Origin: Betaproteobacteria bacterium
GTDB taxonomy: Bacteria > Pseudomonadota > Gammaproteobacteria > Burkholderiales > SG8-41
Length of the DNA: 64,000 nucleotides
Direction: 5' to 3'
Assembly (NCBI GenBank): GCA_016192825.1
Contig: JACPTK010000123.1
Span: forward strand, 124,001-188,000
Position numbers and translations under genes: made by a program
In this document: in pieces, positions 25,457-35,748 of the stretch
Layout of the letters: each line of letters begins with the position of its first letter
How positions within the stretch are numbered: position 1 is the stretch's first letter
Notes under the pieces: generated by a model
What the model was told of the DNA's origin: nothing
The model's input: only the letters and a program-made list of their open reading frames with translations
Databases searched by the model: none

Positions 25457-26479
25457 TCACACCTTCCTGACCGAAGCGGGAGCGAACGCCACGCCATCGC
25501 CGACGATGCGCCGATTGAGCAAGCCGGCGCAGGCGGAGGCGAATTCCAAGCGCGGCGTCGCGACGCCGGTGAGGCGCCCCACGTCGATGACCGCGTCGAT
25601 GATCGCGCCGAGCTCGAGCTCGCGGCCGAAGCGCACGTCCTGCAGCGTCGAGGACAGTATCCCCACCCTCTTCATCACGTCGTCCATCATCTGCTCGGCG
25701 GTCATTTCCGGGGTGATGCCGACGGCCGCCGCCACGGCGAGCACTTCGTCCATCATCAGCCGGGCGACGCGGCGCGTCGCCTCGAATTCCGCGACCTGCC
25801 GCGCGGTCGACTGCGTGAGCGCGCCGAGCGGGTTGAACACCGCGTTCGAGAGGAGCTTCCGCCACTTCACCGCGCGGATGCTGTCCGTCACCAGCACCGG
25901 CCAGCCTGCGGGCTCGATCACGGCCTTGATCGCCGCGAGCCGCGGCGTGATGCGGTTATCGAGCTCGCCGATCACGAGGCGGTCGGTCGGCTGATCGGCG
26001 AGCCGGATGCGCCCCGGCTCCACCAGGTCGGCCGGCTTGTTCATGACGCCGCCGATCACGGCGTCGATCGGGATCGTCCGCGCGAGCGTGCCGTCGGGGT
26101 CCACCGATTTGAGGCGCGACCCGCGCAGCGGCGAATCCAGCTTCTCGAAATACCAGTACGGCAGCCCGTTCTGCCCCAGCAGGATCGCGCCGTCCTTCGC
26201 CATCAGGCTCACCATGTGCGCGGCGGCGCCTGCGATCTGGTGCGACTTCAGGCCGACGATGATGAGGTCGTAGGGCGGCTTCTCCTCGCCCGGCCGGCAC
26301 ACCCGCACGCGGATGGGATCCGGGCGCCCGCTGGTCTTGCCCTCGAGGATCAGCCCCCGCTGCTTCATGGCATCGTGGTGCGAACCGCGCGTAACCAGCG
26401 TGACGTCGGCCCCGGCCGCCGTGAGGATGCCGCCGATGAACCCGCCGACCGCGCCGGCGCCGTAAATCAGTATCCGCAT
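25457..26479 (-). CDS. Ketopantoate reductase (ApbA/PanE) family protein
   Basis: A 340-residue NADPH-dependent reductase fold: GAGAVGGFIGGILTAAGADV (Rossmann), LIIVGLKSHQ, GQNGLPYWYFEKLD and the C-terminal catalytic helix WRKLLSNAVFNPLGAL with the conserved Lys. Members reduce ketopantoate or other 2-oxo acids. Sitting 53 bases upstream of ligABC, it more likely serves aromatic-acid catabolism than pantothenate synthesis, but this is inference. The ATG at 26479 has GGAAGAA just upstream. Confidence 0.85.
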   Translation of the reverse strand: MRILIYGAGAVGGFIGGILTAAGADVTLVTRGSHHDAMKQRGLILEGKTSGRPDPIRVRVCRPGEEKPPYDLIIVGLKSHQIAGAAAHMVSLMAKDGAILLGQNGLPYWYFEKLDSPLRGSRLKSVDPDGTLARTIPIDAVIGGVMNKPADLVEPGRIRLADQPTDRLVIGELDNRITPRLAAIKAVIEPAGWPVLVTDSIRAVKWRKLLSNAVFNPLGALTQSTARQVAEFEATRRVARLMMDEVLAVAAAVGITPEMTAEQMMDDVMKRVGILSSTLQDVRFGRELELGAIIDAVIDVGRLTGVATPRLEFASACAGLLNRRIVGDGVAFAPASVRKV

Positions 26480-26596
26480 AGCTTCTTCCAAGAGTGCGTG
26501 TTCAAGCGAGAGAAGCGGTGAAAGTCAGGGACAACTCCTGCCGGTCCGGACCCGGGACGCGTGCCTGCTGCAGCCGGACGGTCCGCGGGTCTCACG

Positions 26597-27367
26597 TCAC
26601 AGCATCATCTGGCCGCCGTTGACGTGCAGCGTCTGGCCGGTCATGAAACTGCTCGCGGGGCCGCAGAGAAACCGCACCGCGGCGGCGATCTCCTCCGGTT
26701 CGCCCTTGCGCCCCAGCGGAATCTGGCCAGCCGGGACGGAAGGCGCGGCAGCCGCTGCTGTGCCGGTGCGACTGATGTCGCCGGGCGAAACGCAGTTCAC
26801 GCGGATCCCGTATTGCGCCAGATCCAGGGCCAGCGCCCGCGTCATGCCAACCAGGCCATGTTTCGCCACCGACCCGTGCACCCGGTTTTTCGCGCCGGCA
26901 AGCGCCAGCATGCCGCCGATTGCGACGATGCTTCCGCCACCGGCACCGATCATCGCGGGCAGACAGGCCTTCGCGCAGTGAAAGGAGCCGTCGAGCGAGA
27001 TGTCCAGGATGCGGCGCCATTCGCTGTAGCGCATTTCCGGAAAGGGCGCCTGGCTGCGAACCGCTGCGTTGAGGACGAGGATATCGATGCGGCCGAAGCG
27101 CCTGATCACGCCCTCAACCATGGCGCCAACCGCCGCGGCGTCGACGATGTCGGCCATGAATACGTCAGCCTGGCCGCCCGCTTCGGCGATTTCGCCCGCG
27201 ACCTTATCGGCCGCGTTGCGGGAGGCACGCGCATTCACGGCGATCGCGGCGCCGCCCGCGGCCAGCGAAAGCCCGATCGCGCGCCCGATGTTGCCGGATG
27301 CGCCTGTGATGAGCGCCACCTTGCCTGCCAATTCGTTGCCCGGTTGCAGCGCGGCTGCATTCGGCAT
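26597..27367 (-). CDS. SDR-family oxidoreductase with non-canonical active site
   Basis: A 256-residue classical-length SDR: cofactor motif [13 protein letters not shown], structural LVLNAA, and C-terminal [13 protein letters not shown]. The active site departs from the family: where YxxxK is expected the sequence is HGSVAK, so Gly stands at the Tyr position, and the catalytic Ser segment reads VAIGGML. The Lys is retained. It may bind NAD(P) without normal dehydrogenase chemistry or use another residue. AAGGAGG lies six bases before the ATG. It precedes the PanE-like and lig genes on the same strand. Confidence 0.8.
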   Translation of the reverse strand: MPNAAALQPGNELAGKVALITGASGNIGRAIGLSLAAGGAAIAVNARASRNAADKVAGEIAEAGGQADVFMADIVDAAAVGAMVEGVIRRFGRIDILVLNAAVRSQAPFPEMRYSEWRRILDISLDGSFHCAKACLPAMIGAGGGSIVAIGGMLALAGAKNRVHGSVAKHGLVGMTRALALDLAQYGIRVNCVSPGDISRTGTAAAAAPSVPAGQIPLGRKGEPEEIAAAVRFLCGPASSFMTGQTLHVNGGQMML

Positions 27368-27387
27368 GGCACCTCCTTCAAACGGGA

Positions 27388-27450
27388 CTAGTCCAGCGCA
27401 TGCTTGCCGGTATATTCCAGCACGTATAGACCGCCGCGCACACCGGTCAT
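27388..27450 (-). pseudogene. Possible relic of an LVIVD-protein C-terminus
   Basis: Twenty codons before a stop read [20 protein letters not shown], which resembles the closing strand of LVIVD-repeat proteins (compare GGGLYTLE at the end of the protein at 48303-49550). A stop codon is met in frame about 17 codons further upstream, so no complete gene remains. The rest of the 27368-27559 gap shows nothing recognisable. Confidence 0.35.
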
Positions 27451-27559
27451 GCTTGCTCCTGGTCCTATCGGTTGATCATCGACAGCGCCAAGTCACCCCT
27501 GATCCGGTGGACCGGGGCGCGCCGGCGCTGGAGGTATCGGCCTGACGGCCGTCACCTTG

Positions 27560-28564
27560 CTATCCCGGCTTCACGCCGGAATCAGCAACCGCTTTCGCCC
27601 ATTTGGCGATTTCCGCGTTCACGTGGCGCCTGAATTCATCAGGTGACATCGGCAGCGCTTCCGCGCCGAGCGCCAGCAGACGCTCCTTGACGTCGGCGGC
27701 GGCGAGCAGGCGAATTATATCGGCATTGACTCCTGTGACCATGCCTGGCGAGATGTCCGCCGGCGAGAAAATCCCGTACCACGAAGTAACGTCGAAGCCG
27801 GACAAGCCCGATTCGCCGACTGTCATCAGCTCGGGAAGCAGCGGCGAACGGTTCCGGGAAGTCACTGCAATCGCGCGCAATCTGCCCGACCTGACGTGCT
27901 GCAAGGACGGCGGCAATCCCATGGAGGCCAGCTGCACGTGCCCGGCAAGCAGGTCGATCACCAGCGGACCCGAACCCTTGTACGGAATATGCACCATTTT
28001 TATTCCGGCCATGTTCTTGAGAATTTCGATGGCGAAACGATTGGGGGAGCCGGATCCGGCCGATCCGAAATTCAGCGCGCCTGGACGCGCCTTCGCGAGC
28101 TCGATCAATTCCTTGACCGACTTCACGGGGAGCGACGGATGCACCACGATCGCGCTCGGAAAGGCGGCAACGGCACCGATGGGCGTAAGGTCTTTTGCCA
28201 GGCTGTACCGCAGTTCGCGCGACAGGCTCATGTTGATGGCATGCGGCGTGCCGGCGATGCCCAACGTATAACCGTCCGCCGTGGACCGGGCGAGCAATTC
28301 GGCGCCGATATTGCCGGTCGCCCCGCCGCGATTGTCCACGACCACCGCCTGGCCCCAGAATTCATGGAGCTTCTGGCTGACGACGCGGCTCAACAAATCC
28401 ATGGCACCGCCCGGCGGAGACGGCACGATCATGCGTACCGGCCTGTTGGGATAGCTCTGTGCGCTTGCCGCGCTCGCCGCAAGCAACGCGAGCGACAGGA
28501 AAAGGCACCGGCTGACCAGGAGGAACAGCGAGATTCGTGGCCGCGCAGCGACACGCACGGTCAT
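27560..28564 (-). CDS. Bug/TctC-family tripartite tricarboxylate transporter receptor
   Basis: A 334-residue periplasmic binding protein. Signal peptide LFLSLALLAASAASA, then YPNRPVRMIVPSPPGGAMD, VVVDNRGGATGNIGAE, VHPSLPVKSVKELIELA, NFGSAGSGSPNRF, HIPYKGSGPLVIDLLAG and SWYGIFSPADI are Bug landmarks. It should capture a carboxylate or aromatic acid for import, though no TctAB membrane genes occur here. The ATG at 28564 gives a normal signal peptide and has AGGGAA upstream; a stronger GGAGG precedes an in-frame ATG at 28684 that would add 40 residues. Confidence 0.9.
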   Translation of the reverse strand: MTVRVAARPRISLFLLVSRCLFLSLALLAASAASAQSYPNRPVRMIVPSPPGGAMDLLSRVVSQKLHEFWGQAVVVDNRGGATGNIGAELLARSTADGYTLGIAGTPHAINMSLSRELRYSLAKDLTPIGAVAAFPSAIVVHPSLPVKSVKELIELAKARPGALNFGSAGSGSPNRFAIEILKNMAGIKMVHIPYKGSGPLVIDLLAGHVQLASMGLPPSLQHVRSGRLRAIAVTSRNRSPLLPELMTVGESGLSGFDVTSWYGIFSPADISPGMVTGVNADIIRLLAAADVKERLLALGAEALPMSPDEFRRHVNAEIAKWAKAVADSGVKPG

Positions 28565-28813
28565 CCGTTCTTCCCTGGCGCGGTGGCCGACTTCGGCGTT
28601 CGCCGCCATCGCGGATATTCTGGCAGTAACCGTGCCCATGGTGGTCACATCAGCCGCAATAATCAGCCCCGTCATGGCATCCATACATTGCCTCCTTTCG
28701 CAACCGAACATTCTCAGGATGCGCTGATTGGAAAAACAGACCTTTGACATAGGTCAATTACGAGTCCACTTCCAGGTCCGGCAGCCGCCCGCCGAACGTA
28801 TGCGTCTCGTTCT

Positions 28814-28847
28814 AGGAGTTTGTCGGACTTAGCCCCGACAAACTCCT
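28814..28847. repeat. 13-bp perfect inverted repeat AGGAGTTTGTCGG
   Basis: AGGAGTTTGTCGG (28814-28826) and its exact complement (28835-28847) are separated by eight bases. The sequence is reminiscent of insertion-sequence ends and shares the core TGTCGG with the neighbouring IS630-type terminus; it could equally be a terminator-like hairpin. Confidence 0.55.
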
Positions 28848-28851
28848 TATG

Positions 28852-28979
28852 CAAAACCGCCCGCGCGATAACCGGAGTCAATAGCAGTGAAAACCTTATT
28901 TCCAGCCTGCGCGCGTGTCCATCGGAGGCCAATCGGGGCCGTTACACTGGGGCTCATTCGAAATTCACGGGCGGTTTTG
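28852..28979. repeat. 128-bp segment bounded by 12-bp inverted repeats (MITE-like)
   Basis: CAAAACCGCCCG (28852-28863) is matched by CGGGCGGTTTTG (28968-28979). The 104 bases between carry no plausible gene. Size and ends fit a small non-autonomous element or solo remnant; no target duplication was identified. Confidence 0.45.
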
Positions 28980-28985
28980 CCGTTA

Positions 28986-30294
28986 GCAGCCTGTCGGACA
29001 CCTAAGTACCTATTTTCATAAATATGGCTACGTATTATTGTTGCCAATTGTGGCGTTCTCGGCTATCGTGCAGCCAAAGGAGGATCGCCGAGAGTGCCGA
29101 GGGACAGCCCATTCATGATCCGTCTCTCGCGGAAGGAACGCGAGGTCTTGGAAAGCCGTGTGCGCAAGTATACGTTGCCATATTTCGAGGTGCTCCGCGC
29201 CAAGATGATCCTGCTTGCCGCCGAAGGTCGTCCCAACGACGAGATCGCCACCGCGCTCTCGGTCGGTCGCGATGTCGTCAGCCTATGGCGCAAGCGGTTC
29301 TTCCATGAACGACTACTGGGACTCGAAGAGCGCCCACGCCCGGGCCGCCCCCGGGTCTTCCCCCCCAGAGCTGGTGGTGCAGATCAAGGCCATCGCCTGT
29401 GAACTGCCCGCCACGCGTGGGCTGCCGCTGTCGCGCTTCAGTTGCGCCGATATCGTGCGCGAGGCGCAGCAGTGCGGCATCGTTGCGCGCATCAGCGACA
29501 CGACGGTATGGCGCTGGTTGCACGAGGACGCCATTCGGCCCTGGCAGCACCGCACCTGGATCTTCCCGCGCGATCCGGATTTCGCGCTCAAGGCCGGGCG
29601 CATCCTCGATCTGTATGCCAAGCAGTGGGAAGGCAAACGGCTGCGCTGGGACGAGTTTGTGCTCTCCACCGACGAAAAAACCAGCATCCAAGCCCGCATC
29701 CGCAAACATCCCAGCTCGCCGCCCCGCCCCCACTGTGCGGCTCGCGTCGAACACGAGTACGCGCGCGGCGGGGCGTGGGCCTACTTGGCTGCACTCGATG
29801 TACACCGTGCCAAGGTCTTTGGTCGTTGCGAGCAAACCACCGGCATCGATCCATTCGCTCGCCTGGTCACCCAAGTCATGACTCAGCCGCCCTATCGCGA
29901 CGCACGGCGCGTGTTCTGGATCATGGATAACGGCTCCTCGCATCGTGGCCAGCCCTGTGTGCGACGCCTGAGCGAGGCCTTTCCCAACTTGGTCCCTGTT
30001 CACGGCCCGGTTCACGCCAGTTGGCTCAACCAGATTGAGATCTACTTCTCCATCGTCCAGCGCAAGGCACTCATCCCCAATGACTTCTCCTGCCTCGCGG
30101 AGGTCGAAGATCGACTGCTGCGCTTCCAGGACTACTACGAAAGCATGGCTACGCCCTTCGACTGGCGGTTCACACGAGATGACCTCGCAAGACTAACCGG
30201 AAAGTTCCTGGCCCAACCCTCCACCTTGCGTCTTGCGGCCTGACATCATACGTTGCCGAATTTATGAACCAGACTACTAAGCCCGACAGGCTGC
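28986..30294 (+). mobile_element. IS630-family insertion sequence, 1309 bp
   Basis: Terminal inverted repeats begin GCAGCCTGTCGG at 28986 and end with its exact complement at 30294. Inside, the match continues imperfectly (TTCATAAAT, GGC, ACGTAT) to about 50 bases. A TA dinucleotide flanks both ends (28984-28985 and 30295-30296), the target duplication typical of the IS630/Tc1-mariner group. It carries one transposase gene in two frames. It sits between the Bug receptor and the alcohol dehydrogenase genes. Confidence 0.85.
29094..30243 (+). pseudogene. IS630-family transposase split by a frame change at a C7 run
   Basis: The first frame (from GTG at 29094, GGAGG upstream) encodes a helix-turn-helix part ending GLEERPRPGRPRVFPP. 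The second frame continues PELVVQIKAIACELPATRG through the DDE catalytic domain (LSTDEKT, IMDNGSSH, WLNQIEIYF). The junction is the homopolymer C7 at 29360-29366; six C would restore one frame of about 382 codons. Either a one-base insertion has killed the gene, or slippage at the run (programmed or transcriptional) makes the full protein. Confidence 0.8.
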
Positions 30295-30367
30295 TAGGTG
30301 TTGCCCACAGCGCGCGGCCACGGGTCGCATTCCCGCCTGACGGGGCCTCTGCTCCGCCCGCGGCGGG

Positions 30368-31477
30368 CTACTCCCACGGTATGAGCGAGGCGTGAATCAC
30401 GTCCGGCACGCCCTTGCCCCCCACCGAGCGGATGGCGAGATCCACGTCCTTCAGCCCGAAGCGATGGGTAGTCACTTTCTCCAGCGGGAAGCGCTTCGAG
30501 GCAAGTTGCGCCAGCGCAAGCTCGCACGCCTTGTAGCTGTGCCCGCGCGCGCTCTTGATGGTGACGAACTTAACCGTGACCTTTTCGAGCGGGAAATTCG
30601 GAAACTCCTTCATCTCGCCCTGCACCACGATCGTCCCGCCCTTGCGCTTTAGCGCATTCACGCCGAGCAGGATCGGGGTCGTCCCCGCGCCCGCGGTGCA
30701 GTCGAGCGCGACATCCACGCCCTTGCCGCCCGTGATTTCCATGATGCGCGCGAGCGGATCCTCCTTCTGCACGTCGATCAGATAGTCAGCGCCAAGCTCC
30801 CTGGCAACCTTCATGCGCGCGGCATCCTTCGACGTGCCCGTGACGATGATGAGGGAGGCACCCGACTGCTTGCAGATCACCGTCTGCGACAATCCCTGCT
30901 GCCCCGGGCCCTGAATGAGCACGGTGGAGTTGTAGCCGACGCCGCCGTCGAACAGCGACCACTCGACGCCGTTCGCCATGGGGGTCACCAGTCCCGCCAG
31001 CTCCGGCGTCACGCCCTTCGGCACTTGGTGCACGACCGCGTTCCACGGGAGGTAAACGTACTGGGCAAAACCACCCCACAGATGGGGTGCTTTCTCGGCC
31101 GAGGTGTAGCCATAGCGGATGCCGTCGGGGTTAGAGCGCCAGTCGGTGTTTTCGCAATGTCGGTACTGGCCGAGGTGGCACCACTCGCACTTGCCGCACA
31201 TGACGTAGTGCTCGACGAACACCAGGTCCCCTTCCTTGAAGCCTTTGCGCCGGGTGAACTCGCGCCCCGCCTTGGCAATGGTGCCGATGTTCTCGTGGCC
31301 CATGATCACGGGGGCGCTGGACGGCGGATGCGCGTACAACTTGACGTCGGTGCCGCAAATCCCCGCGACTTCCATTTTCAACAACGCACTGTCCGCCGGG
31401 ATGTCCGGCATCGGAAATTCCCGGAACTCGGTCTTGCTGGGACCCGTTCTTACCGCCGCCTGCACTTTTTCCGCCAC
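30368..31477 (-). CDS. Zinc-dependent medium-chain alcohol/polyol dehydrogenase
   Basis: A 369-residue MDR enzyme: catalytic zinc ligands in AGICGTDVKLY and GHENIG, the structural-zinc loop CGKCEWCHLGQYRHC, a GPGQQGLSQ glycine-rich turn in place of the usual GxGxxG, and DVALDCTAGAG. It should oxidise an alcohol or polyol with NAD(P). Substrate is unknown. The start ATG at 31477 has GAAGGAG upstream. It faces the IS element downstream and diverges from the DUF1080 gene. Confidence 0.87.
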   Translation of the reverse strand: MAEKVQAAVRTGPSKTEFREFPMPDIPADSALLKMEVAGICGTDVKLYAHPPSSAPVIMGHENIGTIAKAGREFTRRKGFKEGDLVFVEHYVMCGKCEWCHLGQYRHCENTDWRSNPDGIRYGYTSAEKAPHLWGGFAQYVYLPWNAVVHQVPKGVTPELAGLVTPMANGVEWSLFDGGVGYNSTVLIQGPGQQGLSQTVICKQSGASLIIVTGTSKDAARMKVARELGADYLIDVQKEDPLARIMEITGGKGVDVALDCTAGAGTTPILLGVNALKRKGGTIVVQGEMKEFPNFPLEKVTVKFVTIKSARGHSYKACELALAQLASKRFPLEKVTTHRFGLKDVDLAIRSVGGKGVPDVIHASLIPWE

Positions 31478-31699
31478 GGCTTCTCCTTCGGTTGAATGGC
31501 GATTACCGGAGCTATTTTCTCATGCCCGGCGCCCGCCCACCTGCCTCGGGCGGAGGACGGGCGCAAGAGACCGGTAGCCAGGCGTCTTGACGATCGGGCA
31601 CGGTGTGGCTCATCCTGTACGAAACAAGGGGCGGGATGCCGCCGCCATCCAATTTGGCGGCACCCGATTGGAAAGTCGCCAATACAGGAGGGGATAACA

Positions 31700-32302
31700 A
31701 TGAAGCGCATGGCCTTCATTACCACCGGGCTGCTGGTTATCGCGTTCACGCTTTTCGGCTGCGCGCAGCAGCCGGCTGCCCCAACCGGCGCGGGATGGAT
31801 CACGCTGATTGACGGGCCCAAGGGCCTGGACAACTGGAACCGCCAGGGCACCGCCAATTGGAGGGTGGTTGATGGCGTTATGCAGGCTGACAGCGCAAAG
31901 GGCAACAGCTGGCTGGTTTCGAAGAATTCCTACGCCGACTTTCAACTCCGGGTCGAATTCTGGGCGAGTGACAACGCCAACAGCGGCGTCTACCTGCGTT
32001 GCAGGGATGCCAAGAAAGTTGCCGTCACCAGCTGCTATGAGGTGAACATCTACGACCGGGCCCCAGACCCGGCGTTCGGCACCGGCGCCATCGTCCGATT
32101 TGCGACGGTACAGGCGATACACAAGGCCGGCGGCAAATGGAATACCTACGAGATCACGGCCAAAGGCACGAAGATTACGGCTACGCTTAACGGCGTCCGC
32201 ACTGTCGAGCTGGATAACAAGAAATACAAGAGCGGCCCGATCGCGCTTCAGTGGTTCGGCGGTGTCGTGAAATTCCGCAAGGTGCAGATCAGGCCGCTAT
32301 AG
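31700..32302 (+). CDS. DUF1080 (3-keto-disaccharide hydrolase-like) lipoprotein
   Basis: A 200-residue exported lipoprotein: signal ending TLFGCAQQ (lipobox LFGC), then the DUF1080 lectin-like beta sandwich with GWITLIDGPKGLDNWN, ADFQLRVEFWASDNANSGVYLRC, YEVNIYD, WNTYEITAKG and LNGVRTVELDN. The fold binds or hydrolyses sugars in characterised members; function here is unproven. AGGAGGGG lies six bases before the ATG. Its TAG stop coincides with a sequence resembling the end of the nearby IS element. Confidence 0.85.
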   Translation: MKRMAFITTGLLVIAFTLFGCAQQPAAPTGAGWITLIDGPKGLDNWNRQGTANWRVVDGVMQADSAKGNSWLVSKNSYADFQLRVEFWASDNANSGVYLRCRDAKKVAVTSCYEVNIYDRAPDPAFGTGAIVRFATVQAIHKAGGKWNTYEITAKGTKITATLNGVRTVELDNKKYKSGPIALQWFGGVVKFRKVQIRPL

Positions 32303-32486
32303 CAGCCTGTCCGACTTGGGATTCCGGCAGTCTGGCAAAACCCACGTGCTTATCGTGGGCATCATCGGCGGTCCCCTCACCGTTTTTGCGACTTCGCCGT
32401 TGACAGCCATGCAGCCCAGGCTCACGATAATCCGGTCATCGTGCGAGACCAGTCCGTAAACCTCACGGACGACAGGAGGTGTCTTC

Positions 32487-33401
32487 ATGACGGTTCAGGA
32501 AGCCAGGACGAAGCCACGGCTGGCGATCATGAACGCGGTGCACGACCTGCCCGTGCTGGTCGCCCGCGACAAGGGGTTCTTCAAGGACGAGGGGCTGGAC
32601 ATCGAGTTCGTGACGACGCCGGGCATGGCCCAGGTCGCAACCTCCCACTCCGTCAAGTTCGATACGGTATTCGACCGCCCGCTCGACTCGGTCTACAACG
32701 ACGGCGGCATCGATCAGTACCGCATGTGCGAATGGGGCATCATGAAGCGCGCCGTCGAGGCGGACTGCGCGGGGCTGCGGCGGCGCAAGATCGTGGCTCT
32801 CGGCGCTTCGATGTCGATGTTCGCCATCGCCGTCGCCCGCGACTCCAAGTACTACGAGCCCGAGATGCTCAAGGACAAGGAGATCGCGGTGACGCCGAAC
32901 AACGGCTCGCACTTCACCACGCTCAAGATGATGGAAGGGTTCCTGAAGCAGGAGCACGTCAAGACGACCCACGCCGGCTCCATGCCGAAGCGCATCGAGG
33001 CGTTGAAGCAGGGCAAGGTCGCGGCCGTGAGCCTGATGGAGCCCTGGATCAGCGTGGCGCAGAAGATGGGCCTGCGCATCCTGATCGAATCGCACTCGAC
33101 CCGCAGCGAGGCAGCCAGCGACGATCTCGACGGCAAGACGCTGGCGGCGATGTTCCGGGCCCAGGCGCGGGCGGTCAAGGAGATCGAAAAGGACCCCACG
33201 CCGTACGTGCACTACTTCGTGCGCGAAACCGGCGGGCTCCTGGAGCCGCACGAGTTCCAGTCCTGGCGCCTGCTGCACGCCGCGCCGCAGCCCTACACGC
33301 GCGAGCGCTGGGACGACACCTACAACTGGTCGGTCAAGTGGAACATGACCGTGCCCGGCGCGACCTACGAGAACATCGTCGATAACCGCGCCTGGCAGTA
33401 G
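32487..33401 (+). CDS. NMT1/SsuA-like substrate-binding-fold protein without signal peptide
   Basis: A 304-residue protein: LAIMNAVHDLPVLVARDKGFFKDEGLDIEFV is the entry strand-helix of NMT1/THI5/ABC nitrate-sulfonate-type binding proteins, followed by DKEIAVTPNNGSHFTTLKMM and EALKQGKVAAVSLMEPW (hinge and second lobe). There is no signal peptide or lipobox, so the protein appears cytoplasmic, unlike classical ABC binding proteins. No permease is adjacent. ACAGGAGG precedes the ATG. Confidence 0.75.
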   Translation: MTVQEARTKPRLAIMNAVHDLPVLVARDKGFFKDEGLDIEFVTTPGMAQVATSHSVKFDTVFDRPLDSVYNDGGIDQYRMCEWGIMKRAVEADCAGLRRRKIVALGASMSMFAIAVARDSKYYEPEMLKDKEIAVTPNNGSHFTTLKMMEGFLKQEHVKTTHAGSMPKRIEALKQGKVAAVSLMEPWISVAQKMGLRILIESHSTRSEAASDDLDGKTLAAMFRAQARAVKEIEKDPTPYVHYFVRETGGLLEPHEFQSWRLLHAAPQPYTRERWDDTYNWSVKWNMTVPGATYENIVDNRAWQ

Positions 33402-33420
33402 CGCGCCTCGCCCGGAACGG

Positions 33421-33457
33421 CGTGAATCGTGATTCGTGAGTCGTGAGTCGTGATTCG
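33421..33457. repeat. Repeat tract, 'gtgattcgtgagtc' family
   Basis: cgtgaatcgtgattcgtgag then tcgtgagtcgtgattcg: five tandem copies of a 7-nt unit gtga(a/t/g)tc. Lies in the 100-base gap between the NMT1-like gene and the uvrB stop (convergent). Confidence 0.75.
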
Positions 33458-33501
33458 CCCTTGAAATTCTCCCCTCCTCCGGCAGAGGGGAGTACAACCG
33501 G

Positions 33502-35574
<2,073 letters not shown>

Positions 35575-35615
35575 GGAATTCGGGCGCAGATTAACTGGTC
35601 ATTGTCCCACAGCGA

Positions 35616-35651
35616 CACGCTCCGCCACCAGCGCACTGGCGGCAGAGCGTG
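35616..35651. promoter_or_regulatory. 12-bp bulged hairpin in the uvrB-aminotransferase divergent region
   Basis: CACGCTC (35616-35622) pairs with GAGCGTG (35645-35651) and CGCCA with TGGCG inside it, with a GCA bulge. The rest of the 174-base divergent region has no LexA-type CTGT-N8-ACAG box. Role unknown; a cis element or transcript hairpin. Confidence 0.4.
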
Positions 35652-35748
35652 AACGTACGCATCGGCATTACTTCAAGGCTCCCTAACAGGTAAAATAACC
35701 CATACTGAAAATCCCCCGCCGCTCTGCCACGAGCTCCCACCTGAAAAA

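Larger units (their letters stand above)
28565..28985. other. 421-nt gene-poor stretch with strong ribosome site and inverted repeats
   Basis: No gene is supported. It contains AAGGAGG before an ATG at 28684 that is in frame with the Bug gene, a 13-bp inverted repeat (28814-28847), and a 128-bp segment bounded by a 12-bp inverted repeat (28852-28979) that abuts the IS630-type element. The latter two look like insertion-sequence debris. Confidence 0.5.

Noticed and set aside
32297-32488. Small minus-strand protein of 63 codons between the DUF1080 and NMT1-like genes
   Set aside because: No family resemblance, no ribosome site, and it overlaps the IS-end-like sequence; best seen as chance.
35575-35748. 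LexA/SOS box upstream of uvrB (ctggtcattgtcccacag)
   Set aside because: Spacing between CTG and CAG is two bases too long and CTGT/ACAG arms are not both present.
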